From contig NZ_CAMYKO010000006.1 of the NCBI RefSeq assembly GCF_947259025.1, forward strand, positions 248,001 to 312,000: DNA of 64,000 nucleotides, read 5' to 3'. A program made the position numbers and the translations under genes. The DNA is from an uncultured Methylophaga sp. Lineage in GTDB: Bacteria; Pseudomonadota; Gammaproteobacteria; Nitrosococcales; Methylophagaceae. Positions 17,823 through 26,840 of the stretch are shown in pieces. How positions within the stretch are numbered: position 1 is the stretch's first letter; each line of letters opens with the position of its first letter. The notes under the pieces are model-generated. The model worked only from the letters and a program-made list of their open reading frames with translations. It was not told the DNA's origin and did not search any database.

Positions 17823-19559
17823 TTAATCGATAGGTTTGATTGATTGCTCAATTATACGGGCATTGAAAGTGTTTTTGATGATTTCCACTGCCGGGTCATT
17901 ATTAATCGCATCAACCGCCTGTTGTTGCTTCTCTGCTGCCAGAGCGGCACGTTCCACTGCCAGCGTGGGGCCGGCATCCTGCACATCGGCGGGCTCGGCA
18001 AACACCAGCTTGAGTTCCTGTCCCAGTTTGGTGGACAGCGCGTCGCAGAGTCGTTTCTTGGATTTGTCAGTAGCCAGATGTGCTAGTTCCGGCGACAGTG
18101 ATAAATGCACGGCCTGCTGTTCGACCCGGACTAAGGCACTGTTTTCTGCCAGTTGCCGGGTCAAAGCGGACAGTTTGAGTTCGGCAATAATGCGGGTCCA
18201 GTTGTCCGGCGTCAGATCCAGATCTGGCCTCTGGCCGGCAGATCCAGGCTCAGCATCATTGGCAGCAGTAACCGGTTGAGTAACGGGCGCAGGCGCTGCT
18301 TGGTCGATTGGTGGCGTTTCTGGCCGGGGTGCGGCGGGCGCTGTTTTAACCGCAGCTTCGGTAATGGGCGGCGTTTCAGGCGGGGTCGCTTGACTCACCG
18401 GCGGTGGAGTCACGGCCGGTTTACTGGGCGGTGGCGACTTTTTTAGCGGCGCTGTCTCCTCTGACTCCGTCGGTGGCGGGGCCGGCCGGAAACTGAGCAT
18501 ACGCAGCAGCGTCATTTCAAAGCCGCTTTGTGGATCGGCAGCCCAGGATAAGTCACGTTTACCATGCAGGGCTATCTGATATAGCAGCTGCACGGTTTCA
18601 GCATCAAACAGTTGGGCCAGTTCTTTAAGTTCGGCGCTGCTGGATTCGGTGCTTTCCATATCTGGCACCAGTTGCAGCGTAGCGATGTGTTGCAAGGCGG
18701 CCAGCATATAGTCAAACACCACCCCGAAATCGCGGCCCAAAGCGGCCAACTCGGCGGATTGCGCCAGCAGGGCTTTGGCGTCCTGTTGCTGTAATGCGTG
18801 AAGCAACAGGGTCAGTTGCTGCTGACTGATACTACCCAGCATCTGAAACACGGTATCGCTGCTGACTTCACCGCCACCGAAAGCAATCGCCTGATCCAAT
18901 AGGCTCAATGCATCACGCATGCTACCGTCAGCAGCCCGCGCGATTTGCGTGAGGGCCTCAGTTTCGAACTGGATATTTTCCTGTTGCAGGATAAAGGCGA
19001 GATGGTCGCTGATTTGCGGCAGTTCCAGTCGGCGCAGGTTGAATTGCAGGCAACGCGACAAAATGGTGACCGGCAGTTTCTGTGGATCAGTCGTGGCAAA
19101 CAGGAATTTAACGTGGGGTGGGGGTTCTTCCAGTGTTTTCAGCAGTGCATTAAAGCTGTGGCCGGACAACATGTGCACTTCGTCAATCAGGTAGACTTTG
19201 TAGCGGCCACGGCTGGGGGCATATTGCACGTTGTCGAGTAATTCGCGGGTGTCATCGACTTTGGTACGCGAAGCAGCATCGACCTCAATCAAGTCAACAA
19301 AGCGGCCGTTATCGATTTCAATGCAGCTCTGGCATTCGCCACAGGGTGTGGAGCTGACGCCTTGTTCACAGTTAAGGGATTTGGCAAGAATACGGGCAAG
19401 GGTGGTTTTGCCGACGCCGCGGGTGCCTGAAAACAGGAAAGCATGATGCAGCCGGTCTTGATCGAGACCATTTATCAGCGCCCGTAATACGTGCTGCTGG
19501 CCGACGACTTCGGCAAACGATTTAGGTCGCCACTTGCGGGCCAGAACCAGATAACTCAT
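17823..19559 (-). CDS. dnaX: DNA polymerase III subunits gamma and tau
   Basis: Clamp-loader ATPase and replisome organiser. Walker [13 protein letters not shown] (residues about 45-56), zinc-binding cysteines (C64, then C-x2-C in CGECQSC), Walker B/DEVHML, SRC and sensor regions, followed by a Pro/Ala-rich linker (about residues 365-440) and a tau-specific C-terminal domain. At 578 aa it is of the shorter tau type. I did not find an obvious A6-type frameshift slippery site in the linker. It starts only 28 bp after the 3' end of the SRP RNA, so it is likely transcribed through that gene. Confidence 0.96.
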   Translation of the reverse strand: MSYLVLARKWRPKSFAEVVGQQHVLRALINGLDQDRLHHAFLFSGTRGVGKTTLARILAKSLNCEQGVSSTPCGECQSCIEIDNGRFVDLIEVDAASRTKVDDTRELLDNVQYAPSRGRYKVYLIDEVHMLSGHSFNALLKTLEEPPPHVKFLFATTDPQKLPVTILSRCLQFNLRRLELPQISDHLAFILQQENIQFETEALTQIARAADGSMRDALSLLDQAIAFGGGEVSSDTVFQMLGSISQQQLTLLLHALQQQDAKALLAQSAELAALGRDFGVVFDYMLAALQHIATLQLVPDMESTESSSAELKELAQLFDAETVQLLYQIALHGKRDLSWAADPQSGFEMTLLRMLSFRPAPPPTESEETAPLKKSPPPSKPAVTPPPVSQATPPETPPITEAAVKTAPAAPRPETPPIDQAAPAPVTQPVTAANDAEPGSAGQRPDLDLTPDNWTRIIAELKLSALTRQLAENSALVRVEQQAVHLSLSPELAHLATDKSKKRLCDALSTKLGQELKLVFAEPADVQDAGPTLAVERAALAAEKQQQAVDAINNDPAVEIIKNTFNARIIEQSIKPID

Positions 19560-19587
19560 CAGCTAAACGTCACCCTTGATCAGTTAG

Positions 19588-19702
19588 GGTGGTGACCCAC
19601 ACCAGCCGAATCTCGGCGCCCGAGTCCGAAGGCTCCGCTGCTCCCTTCCGGGCCTGACGGGTTGACCAACATATCGTCGCGAGGAGACCGATGCAGGCCA
19701 CC
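19588..19702 (-). ncRNA. ffs: 4.5S RNA, signal recognition particle RNA
   Basis: On the minus strand the conserved SRP core GTCAGGCCCGGAAGGGAGCAGC is present (asymmetric loop and tetraloop GGAA), flanked by complementary ends GGTGG (5', 19698-19702) and CCACC (3', 19588-19592) that close a single long hairpin of about 115 nt. The RNA binds Ffh to form SRP. Ends are set from pairing and could be off by a few bases. Location just before dnaX is shared with other Gammaproteobacteria. Confidence 0.95.
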
Positions 19703-19714
19703 ATAGAACCCCAT

Positions 19715-19720
19715 ATTGTA
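19715..19720 (-). promoter_or_regulatory. predicted -10 element for the SRP RNA (and dnaX)
   Basis: TACAAT on the minus strand, one base from consensus, would start transcription near 19708, just ahead of the mature 5' end of the SRP RNA. No good -35 is visible at 16-18 bp. As the dnaX gap is tiny, this could be the promoter for dnaX-ybaB-recR as well. Confidence 0.35.
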
Positions 19721-19914
19721 GGTGTTAATGACGAGATTTTCCATCACCGAAATACACCGCCGGACCAGTCCCCGTTAAACAAGCACTTAGCGATAGACCT
19801 GTCTGAAACTCAGCAATAATTGCGTTTGATTTGCGCAATCAGATTCTAAAAAAGCTGTTGAGAGGATAGAATCAACCGATAAGCTGATAGGCAAACCGCA
19901 AATTGATTGCCCGG

Positions 19915-19938
19915 CAGTCAGGCAAAGTCGCCTGACTG
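19915..19938 (+). promoter_or_regulatory. leader hairpin before the GGDEF-EAL gene
   Basis: Perfect inverted repeat CAGTCAGGC/GCCTGACTG with a 6-base spacer, ending 26 bp before the TTG start and about 13 bp before its Shine-Dalgarno. It could be an operator or an mRNA hairpin affecting ribosome access. The repeat is seen; function is inference. Confidence 0.4.
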
Positions 19939-19964
19939 GCCCAGAACCCGAAGCGGAGAATTTT

Positions 19965-22900
19965 TTGTCCCAAACAACGCGCCACTCAATGAAAGGCCTA
20001 ATCAGTAATCTGCTGGTTGCGCTGCTGTATCTGGCGACCGGATTGCTGAGCCTGAAAATCTCGGCGATCAATGAGTTTACCGCTGTTGTCTTTTTTCCGG
20101 CCGGCATTGCGCTGGCGTTCTGTCTGTCCTATCGACTGTGGCGGGTCTTGCCCGGTGTGCTTATTGGTTCTTATTTGCTGAACCTGTTGGTAGCCAGTGA
20201 GCAGGGCTCTTTCACGCTTGTGTCTCATGCTTTACCCATGGTGATAGCGCTGGCCTCAGCGCTGCAGGCAGCAGTGGGTGCCCTGATGCTGAAGCGCTTT
20301 GTCAGTGATCCGCTGACCTTGAGTGATGATCGTGAAATTCTGCTGTTTCTGGTATTTGTGCCGCTGGTTTGTCTTATCAGTGCCAGTATCAGCGTCAGCA
20401 CCATGCATGTTTTCAGCGAGGCCGGGCTGAGTTACTGGTCCACATGGGCCGGGTGGTGGGCCGGCGACTCGCTGGGCATTCTGGTTACCTTGCCGCTGCT
20501 TATGAGCTTCACCGGCCAGCCACGCCAACTTTGGCGCAGCAGACGCTGGTTAATGGGGATACAGATGCTGGTGTCATTACTGGTGATCGTGACCCTGACG
20601 CACAACATCAAACAGTTTGAAGATAATCGGCTGGATGATCGTTTCCGTATCCGTACTCAGGAAGCCGGCACTCTATTCCAGGTGGCTTTACGTGCCGAGG
20701 AACTGATCCAGGAGAGTGTTGCCCAGTTATTTGTGTCTTCCGAAGAAGTCACGCGGAAAGAGTTCAGTGAATTTGTGCGCTGGGCCACAGCCCATAATCA
20801 ACATATTCAGGTGGTTGAGTGGCTGCCGAGGATCACTGCTGAACAGCGTGCTGCCTATGAGGCAGAGCAGCAGGCTTATTTCGGGCCCGGTTTTTCAATT
20901 ACGGAATTCGTGGCCAGAGGGCAACTGGGACCAGCGGGTCAACGTGAAGTGTATTATCCGATTACTTTCCTTGAACCCGAATGGGATAACAAGCCGGCGC
21001 GCGGCTTTGACCCAACCTCTTCAGCGGTGTCCAGGCAGGTCATTGAAAAGGCCATCGAAACAGGCCGTCCCTACGCCAGACCACCGCTTAAAATTCTGCG
21101 TGATAACAGCCGCATCGATGCCCTACTTATCTACCGGCCTGTTTATCAGCGAGCCAGCGGCAATTTGACGCTGGATCCGGCCCGCAGCCAGGTGGCTGGG
21201 CTGGTTAATATCGTGATTCGTATCGACGATTTTATTAATGAGATTCTGCGTGACAGCGGCACGCGCGATTTCACGTTGAAATGGCAGGATGAACTCACTG
21301 GTGAGTATTACTATCAGCAGGCGTCCAGCATAGACACCGATATCAGCCATGAAGTCGCATTTGAGATGGCGGGCCGCAGCATGCGGCTGCAGTTCACGCC
21401 CACCGAGCACTTCCTCAACAGCAATACTACGCAGCTGGCCGTTTTCGCGCTGATAGGCGGCTTTCTGCTCGCCGGGTTGTTCTCGCTGCTGTTTCTGAGT
21501 ATCACCGGACGCACCCATCGGGTGGCCGAGGAGGTCAATCAGCGTACCGAAGAACTGACGGCAGCCACGAATCGGGCGCAGGCATCGGAAAAGCGCATTC
21601 GCCAGGTGCTCAGACAAATGCAACAGGCCGAGCAGAAGCTGCTGTTGTCGGATGTGGCATTCAACTCTACCAGTGAAGCGATGATGATTACTGATGACAG
21701 CAAGCGCATCATCGCTGTGAACTCGGCCTTTACCCGCATTACCGGCTATAGCGAGCAGTCGGTGCTGGGCGAATATCCCGATTTTCTGGTGAGCGGACTC
21801 AGCGAGAGTGAATACCGGCAGTTATCGGAAGACTTCTCCAGCGCCATCGAAAGCGAAGGGATCTGGCGGGGTGAAATACAGAGCCATCATCGCGATAACA
21901 AGACCTTCCCGGCCTACGTGTCGATGTCTGCGGTGTATGACGATAACGGCAGGATCAGCAATATGGTCGCCGTGTTCTCTGATATCACCGACGTCAAGGA
22001 AGCCCAGGCTAAAATCGAGCGTCACGCCAATTACGATATTCTGACCGACTTACCCAACCGTCGGCTGTTTACCGACCGACTGCAGCAGGCCATACTGCGA
22101 TCAGGGCGTGAACAGGAAAAGCTGTGCCTGATGTTTTTGGATCTGGACCGTTTTAAGGACGTCAACGATACGCTGGGCCACGAATTCGGTGATGAGTTGC
22201 TACGGCAAATGGCATTGCGGATCCGCGACTGTGTGCGCGAAGTGGATACGGTGGCCCGGCTGGGTGGGGATGAGTTCACCATTATTCTGAGTGACTTCGA
22301 TAGCAAGAGTCATGCAGTTAATATTGCCCAGAAACTGATCAGCGATATTGAGCAGCCGATTACCATTGAGGAACAGACGCTGCGGATCACCACCAGTATC
22401 GGCATTACTTTTTATCCCGATGATGCGCTGGATACCGGCATGTTGATTCAGAATGCCGACCGTGCCATGTACGCCGCCAAGGATATGGGCGGCAGTGCCT
22501 TCAAGTTTTATACTTCGGAACTGGAATCAAGCTGGCGTTCCAGAACGTTCATTATCAATGAACTGGAAGCCGCGATTGAAAACGGTGAAATTGAGGTCTA
22601 TTACCAGCCGCTGATTGCTACCGGCGATGAGCTGGATATCAGTGCCGAGGCGCTGGTGCGCTGGCTGCATCCGGAACGGGGCTTGATTGCGCCGGCGGAA
22701 TTTCTGCCCCAGGCCGAACGCATGGGCATGATCGAGAAAATTGATGACTTTGTTTTCAGACAGGTCTGTCAGCAGATCAAAAACTGGCAACAAGAAGGTC
22801 TGGGGGATGTACATGTGTCGGTCAATCGTTCAGCCCATAATTTCGGCAACCAGCGCGGTCGACTTGACTGGCTGGCACATCTTCGCGAGCAGGGGATTGA

Positions 22901-23342
22901 TGGCCAATTACTGACACTGGAAATCACCGAGAGTGTGCTGATGCAACGTCACGCTGAAAGCCGGGTGTTACTGAAAAAACTGCGTGAAGCCAATGTGCAG
23001 ATCGCAGTTGATGATTTTGGTACCGGTTATTCCTCACTGTCCTATCTCAAGGAAATGGATGTCGATTATCTGAAGATTGACCGTTCCTTTGTCCGTGATC
23101 TGGAATCGGATGAAAATGACCGGGCGATTATTGAAGCGATCAGTGATATGGCCCGCCACCTGGGCATTGCCGTCATTGCCGAAGGGGTGGAAACTGACAG
23201 CCAGCGCTTGATCCTGGAACAAATCGGCTGTCAGTGGCTGCAGGGCTACCTGTTTGCCAAACCCTTGCCGCTGGCCAAGTTTGAACAGTACGTTCGTGAT
23301 CAGATTGCCAGCGCTGACAGGAAAACAGCCGATCGTCCCTGA
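19965..23342 (+). CDS. MASE1-CHASE-PAS-GGDEF-EAL c-di-GMP sensor protein
   Basis: Membrane receptor of 1125 aa that should make and/or break c-di-GMP. Order: MASE1 membrane sensor (residues about 8-210; WAGWWAGDSLGILV), a periplasmic CHASE domain (about 215-480), one helix, a coiled coil, PAS (about 560-680; FNSTSEAMMITD, ITGYSEQSVLG), GGDEF (intact GGDEF at 767-771, with RxxD inhibitory site five residues before) and EAL (intact EAL at 895-897, plus DDFGTGYSSL, EGVET). Both catalytic motifs are complete. The start is a TTG with GGAG six bases upstream; the next ATG (19989) lacks a ribosome site. It is a single gene, ligand unknown. Confidence 0.92.
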   Translation: MSQTTRHSMKGLISNLLVALLYLATGLLSLKISAINEFTAVVFFPAGIALAFCLSYRLWRVLPGVLIGSYLLNLLVASEQGSFTLVSHALPMVIALASALQAAVGALMLKRFVSDPLTLSDDREILLFLVFVPLVCLISASISVSTMHVFSEAGLSYWSTWAGWWAGDSLGILVTLPLLMSFTGQPRQLWRSRRWLMGIQMLVSLLVIVTLTHNIKQFEDNRLDDRFRIRTQEAGTLFQVALRAEELIQESVAQLFVSSEEVTRKEFSEFVRWATAHNQHIQVVEWLPRITAEQRAAYEAEQQAYFGPGFSITEFVARGQLGPAGQREVYYPITFLEPEWDNKPARGFDPTSSAVSRQVIEKAIETGRPYARPPLKILRDNSRIDALLIYRPVYQRASGNLTLDPARSQVAGLVNIVIRIDDFINEILRDSGTRDFTLKWQDELTGEYYYQQASSIDTDISHEVAFEMAGRSMRLQFTPTEHFLNSNTTQLAVFALIGGFLLAGLFSLLFLSITGRTHRVAEEVNQRTEELTAATNRAQASEKRIRQVLRQMQQAEQKLLLSDVAFNSTSEAMMITDDSKRIIAVNSAFTRITGYSEQSVLGEYPDFLVSGLSESEYRQLSEDFSSAIESEGIWRGEIQSHHRDNKTFPAYVSMSAVYDDNGRISNMVAVFSDITDVKEAQAKIERHANYDILTDLPNRRLFTDRLQQAILRSGREQEKLCLMFLDLDRFKDVNDTLGHEFGDELLRQMALRIRDCVREVDTVARLGGDEFTIILSDFDSKSHAVNIAQKLISDIEQPITIEEQTLRITTSIGITFYPDDALDTGMLIQNADRAMYAAKDMGGSAFKFYTSELESSWRSRTFIINELEAAIENGEIEVYYQPLIATGDELDISAEALVRWLHPERGLIAPAEFLPQAERMGMIEKIDDFVFRQVCQQIKNWQQEGLGDVHVSVNRSAHNFGNQRGRLDWLAHLREQGIDGQLLTLEITESVLMQRHAESRVLLKKLREANVQIAVDDFGTGYSSLSYLKEMDVDYLKIDRSFVRDLESDENDRAIIEAISDMARHLGIAVIAEGVETDSQRLILEQIGCQWLQGYLFAKPLPLAKFEQYVRDQIASADRKTADRP

Positions 23343-23377
23343 TCAGCCGGGGCGAAAGGGGAACGCCCAATCAATAA

Positions 23378-25483
23378 TTAGTCCCAGTTCAGATTAATAC
23401 CGGTGTAGAGAAATCGCCCGGCCTGCGGAAAGCCATAGCTGGTCTGATAGTCCTCATCAAACAGGTTATCAACGCCGATATAAACCTGGCCCGATTGCGC
23501 TGGCAGTTGGTAGCTGAGCTTGGCACCCACCAGTTCATAGCTGTCCAGTTCTCGGTGCTCACTGCTGCCACCACGTGCAAAATAGGCCTGCTCACCGATA
23601 TGAATCAGCGTGCCCGACACCGTCCAGTCAGCATTGACCCTATAATCGGCATCCAGGCTCAGCTTTTGCTTAGGCCGGTATTGCAGGGTGCTGGAAGCCG
23701 CATCACTGGAGTCATCCCGGGCCCGCAATAAACCCAATGCTGCACGGACAGTCAGTTTGTCAGTGGGGCGGATTTGGGCGCTGATATCAATGCCTTTGAG
23801 TTCGAGCTCCTGGCGGTTTTCGAACTCATCAGTGTCATTGTTGCGTTCGATAAAGTCATAGACTTTTGAATGCCAGAAAGCAATGTTCAGATCAGCCTGT
23901 TGCCAATGTTTGTTATAGCCTGCTTCCAGGTGGTTGGCACGCTGAAAGCCCAGGCTGTCATTACCGCCACGGCTCTCATATAACTGGCGAATACTGGGCG
24001 CATCCACCTTGCGTGAGACAGACCCATACACCGAGGACGATGCACTCACGGCTTTGCTCAACAGCAGCCGCGCACTTTGCTCGCTTTCATCCTGGCCGCC
24101 ATCCTTATCCAGCTTGTGATGCGCCATGCCTGCCACCAGGGTCATCTGGTAGGGCAGGGGTTGGGTGACTTCGACGGCATAGGAGGTGACATCGATATCT
24201 TTATTTAAATCAATGCTGGTAAAGTCGGACGGGGTATCGCATCCTGAGGCACCGCCGCCACCGCCGCCACCGCCGCCACCGCCGCCACCGCCGCCACCGC
24301 CGCCACCGGAAGCATTACATTCGACACCACTGGAGTCGAAGTCTTCATTGCGGCTGTCGACGCTGAAAGCGATTTCGGTGGATGTCGATGTAATCAGCCC
24401 GTCAAGTTGGGCATGCAGTCCACGGATACGGGTTTCATTATCCAGCCGGAAACTATTGTTTTGGCTGATGCTGTTATAGCTGGCATCATCAAAACTTAAC
24501 TCGGTATCTTCCAACTGGTTATGAAACAACCAGAGTTTGGCGCCCCAGTTGTCATTGAAAGCATAATCACCGCCAAGCTGCAGTGTGGTGCCTCGCTGAT
24601 CTTCGGTACGCTCATAGCGGGCCCGACGTGAGAAAGGATCGCTGTTATCAAAAGCGATAGGGGGTTTGCCGTAATCACCCTGCAGGTGGCTGATAAACAG
24701 ACCCAGATTGAGTTTTTGAGTCACCTGCCGATTATAGGAAAGCAGATAATTCTTACGCCGGTAATCGCTGTTATTACGCTCATTGGTATCCTGGAAATTA
24801 TCAGTGTCGACACCGATGGGCGAATCAAAATTATCCGACATTGGAAAACCATCGCGGGAGCGGATCCCGGCAGCCATAAACAAATCATTGTTTTCATCAC
24901 CATAGCCAGCGTAGGCGTTGCCGTGCCAGAAATGATCGCTGCCCAGTTCGGCTTTGACACCACTGCGCAAACCGTCGAATTGGCCGCGGGTCTGAATATC
25001 CATCACACCGCCCATGCCGCCATCACCGTAAAGCACTGACGAACCGCCGGCTTTGAGGTTGATTCGCCCTATGCCCAGCGTTGGAATCAGGGTAGGGTCG
25101 AACTGGCCGTCAAAAGTCGAGTTAAACGGAATACCATTGACCAGCAGTTTGATCTGACGGGTTCTGAGGCCCCGGATATCAATTCGCGGCGTACCGTCTG
25201 CGCCATTGCGGACATTGAGTGAGGGTAGCAATCTGATGGCATCATCAAGGCTGCGGGCGCTGATTCGCTCCATATCCTGACGTTCAATGCGGAACTGACT
25301 CGCCGTTTCGACGTCTTCGCTGACGACGATTTGTCCCAGCGGGTAAACATCTTCGCTGTTTGCTTTGGCAGCAATACCGCTACTGACGGTCAAAGCCATC
25401 AAACTCAACGTGGTATTGATAATAGGTTTCGCTATATTCTTTGAACTATAACGGCTGACATGATGAGTGGGTGTTGTTCTCAT
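23378..25483 (-). CDS. TonB-dependent outer-membrane receptor with poly-glycine insert
   Basis: Gated beta-barrel importer of 701 aa. Signal peptide (to about residue 42), TonB-box-like segment QIVVSED, plug domain (SLDDAIRLLPSLNVR, IDIRGL, AGGSSVLYGDGGMGGVMDI) and a 22-strand barrel ending in YTGINLNWD with an aromatic near the end. Residues 393-411 are 19 consecutive glycines between Cys389 and Cys415, probably in an external loop. It is the last gene of a unit with a membrane protein, a TiaS-like protein and a ModE-like regulator, so its substrate may be an oxyanion or metal chelate; B12- or siderophore-type cargo cannot be excluded. Confidence 0.88.
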   Translation of the reverse strand: MRTTPTHHVSRYSSKNIAKPIINTTLSLMALTVSSGIAAKANSEDVYPLGQIVVSEDVETASQFRIERQDMERISARSLDDAIRLLPSLNVRNGADGTPRIDIRGLRTRQIKLLVNGIPFNSTFDGQFDPTLIPTLGIGRINLKAGGSSVLYGDGGMGGVMDIQTRGQFDGLRSGVKAELGSDHFWHGNAYAGYGDENNDLFMAAGIRSRDGFPMSDNFDSPIGVDTDNFQDTNERNNSDYRRKNYLLSYNRQVTQKLNLGLFISHLQGDYGKPPIAFDNSDPFSRRARYERTEDQRGTTLQLGGDYAFNDNWGAKLWLFHNQLEDTELSFDDASYNSISQNNSFRLDNETRIRGLHAQLDGLITSTSTEIAFSVDSRNEDFDSSGVECNASGGGGGGGGGGGGGGGGGGGASGCDTPSDFTSIDLNKDIDVTSYAVEVTQPLPYQMTLVAGMAHHKLDKDGGQDESEQSARLLLSKAVSASSSVYGSVSRKVDAPSIRQLYESRGGNDSLGFQRANHLEAGYNKHWQQADLNIAFWHSKVYDFIERNNDTDEFENRQELELKGIDISAQIRPTDKLTVRAALGLLRARDDSSDAASSTLQYRPKQKLSLDADYRVNADWTVSGTLIHIGEQAYFARGGSSEHRELDSYELVGAKLSYQLPAQSGQVYIGVDNLFDEDYQTSYGFPQAGRFLYTGINLNWD
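24251..24307 (-). repeat. 9-bp tandem repeat encoding 19 glycines
   Basis: Six perfect copies of GGTGGCGGC (minus strand) plus a final GGT. Nine bases equals three codons, so gain or loss of units by slippage would change loop length without a frameshift. It is in frame inside the TonB receptor. A GC-rich perfect repeat can also be an assembly weak point, so copy number should be treated with care. Confidence 0.9.
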
Positions 25484-25499
25484 GATGGGTTGCCTTGGT

Positions 25500-26063
25500 T
25501 TAGGGTTGGTCGGACTTGTTTTTTTGCAGCGAGCGCCAGGCCAATAATCCGGCCAGGCCGCCGATTAGACCGAAACTGAAGTGGGTAATGAGCGGGTAAA
25601 GCAGGCCATGGCTGAGCGAATCACTGACTATGCCCATGCCGGACTGGAAGCCGAACTTGATCATGGGTTTAAGCATGTGTGCCAAGGCAGTGACAACCAT
25701 CATCAGCCATAACGTCAGGCTGTGGTGCTTGAGCAGGCGATGGGCACTGTCAATAAACAGCCCCTGGGCAAGTAAAATCAGGCTGCCCACGCCGGCAGCA
25801 TCATTGAACAGTAAAGAGGCGGATACGCCGCCCATGGCAGCCAGGGTTGCAGCGTAATGCTGTGGTGCGCTCAGACGTACAAACATCAGAATCGCCATCA
25901 GTTCCAGGCCATGGCGACCGGGTAGGTTGAGCGGCCAGCGCAGGGCCTCGTGAAACCACACGGCGAGGACCCCGGCCGAGAATATCAGCAGCAGTTGCCA
26001 GCCGTTTGATCTATGCGCTTCAGAATTTCCTGAGATAGTCTTTGGCAGCGACTTGCCAGCCAT
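25500..26063 (-). CDS. small polytopic membrane protein, ECF S-component-like
   Basis: 187 aa with about five or six membrane helices, a short charged N-terminus and a Lys-rich C-terminal end. The pattern LPGRHGLELMAILMFVRL, followed by alternating hydrophobic helices and a late FGLIGGLAGLLAWRSL, looks like the substrate-binding S-components of ECF importers, but I cannot assign a family. No ECF A or T component is nearby. The ATG at 26063 is chosen because GGAG lies seven bases before it; this overlaps the upstream TiaS-like gene by 44 bp. It lies 16 bp before the TonB receptor gene on the same strand, so the two are co-transcribed. Confidence 0.65.
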   Translation of the reverse strand: MAGKSLPKTISGNSEAHRSNGWQLLLIFSAGVLAVWFHEALRWPLNLPGRHGLELMAILMFVRLSAPQHYAATLAAMGGVSASLLFNDAAGVGSLILLAQGLFIDSAHRLLKHHSLTLWLMMVVTALAHMLKPMIKFGFQSGMGIVSDSLSHGLLYPLITHFSFGLIGGLAGLLAWRSLQKNKSDQP

Positions 26064-26778
26064 CAGCGTTCTCCGTATCAGGTTCAACCAGCAGGGTAGC
26101 CTTGCCACCCAGCCAGATACCACGGGGCCAGGGCCCCATCGCAATCAGGCATGCCGGATCGGTTAATACCAGTCCTTGCAGACTCTGCACCAGCTCAATC
26201 CCGGTCTGTGCAAGTAGAGCCTCGAGCGTAACTGTCTGCCCAGCTAATTCGCGCATTCCAGCCAACCACAGCATCCTGCCATCACTGCCCGAAGCGTTGA
26301 GGCCCGCCGCTGCCAGGGCGCCGATAACCCCATCTTTAGTGCCGGTAAGGCCAAACAGCTTGATCGCATGTTGTTCAGCCAAATCCCAAGCGGCTTGCTG
26401 GCTGACTAGTTGCTGTTTACAGACAAAACCGAACTGTTGAATTGTCAGCGGGATTTGTTCCTGCCACATCAAGCAAAGCCCGGCATCTGAGCCTTCGGCG
26501 CTGTTCTGTTGTAGATACGCCTTACAAAAGCTTTCAATGTCAGCCATAGCCGAAGTGGCCGTTTCTACCCTGATACAGGCCGCGCTGTTATGCGAGGTAA
26601 ACGGCACCAGCGGGCTTTTGAGCAGTTGGTGGCGGGTAATAACCCGGCACGTGCCCCAGTTATTCTCGCCCACAGCCGCACCGATGTGGCGGGCATGGAA
26701 GCCAGTGCCACGACTTTCCAGGTTGTCGGTGTCGTCAATCCCAATCAGCAGTATCCGGCTGGATTCGCTATTTGCCAT
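26020..26778 (-). CDS. TiaS-like protein (TCKD/ferredoxin-like domains)
   Basis: 252 aa. The N-terminal LIGIDDTDNLESRGTG carries the Asp cluster of the TCKD domain of archaeal TiaS, which uses ATP to attach agmatine to C34 of tRNA-Ile2. The next segment (VITRHQLLKSPLVPFTSHNSAACIRVE) and KDGVIGALAAAGL also follow the TiaS pattern. The archaeal zinc ribbon and OB tRNA-binding parts are missing, and bacteria use TilS for that tRNA, so a tRNA role is unlikely. It is first in the unit with the membrane protein and TonB receptor, behind a ModE-like operator. Function unknown; ATP-dependent modification of a small molecule is one possibility. Confidence 0.7.
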   Translation of the reverse strand: MANSESSRILLIGIDDTDNLESRGTGFHARHIGAAVGENNWGTCRVITRHQLLKSPLVPFTSHNSAACIRVETATSAMADIESFCKAYLQQNSAEGSDAGLCLMWQEQIPLTIQQFGFVCKQQLVSQQAAWDLAEQHAIKLFGLTGTKDGVIGALAAAGLNASGSDGRMLWLAGMRELAGQTVTLEALLAQTGIELVQSLQGLVLTDPACLIAMGPWPRGIWLGGKATLLVEPDTENADGWQVAAKDYLRKF

Positions 26779-26795
26779 GTGTCTATTCAGTTACT

Positions 26796-26819
26796 CGCTG
26801 TATGCAAGCATATACAACG
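26796..26819. promoter_or_regulatory. ModE-like operator
   Basis: Imperfect 24-bp palindrome with outer arms CGCTGTAT and ATACAACG. This has the same overall length and the same CG-N-T(A/G)TAT arms as the E. coli modA operator as I remember it. It covers the predicted -10 of the TiaS-like operon and lies 18 bp before its ATG. The ModE-like gene ends 22 bp away. Sequence symmetry is seen; binding by that protein is inferred. Confidence 0.5.
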
Positions 26820-26835
26820 CAAGACAATAAACCAA
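26807..26835 (-). promoter_or_regulatory. predicted sigma-70 promoter for the TiaS-like operon
   Basis: On the minus strand TTGGTT (26830-26835) and TATGCT (26807-26812) are separated by 17 bp. The -10 lies inside the ModE-like palindrome, an arrangement expected for repression. Confidence 0.4.
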
Positions 26836-26840
26836 CTCTA

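Larger units (their letters stand above)
19703..19964. other. intergenic region between SRP RNA and sensor gene
   Basis: 262 bp with no coding potential. It contains the SRP RNA promoter on one side and the leader of the GGDEF-EAL gene on the other, including a perfect 9-bp hairpin (19915-19938) and a 6-bp ATTGCG/CGCAAT inverted repeat around 19820-19840. No clear sigma-70 promoter for the rightward gene was found. Confidence 0.6.

Noticed and set aside
24241-24310. Possible CRISPR or mobile-element repeat
   Set aside because: The repeats have no spacers and are in frame inside a receptor gene; they are a simple microsatellite.
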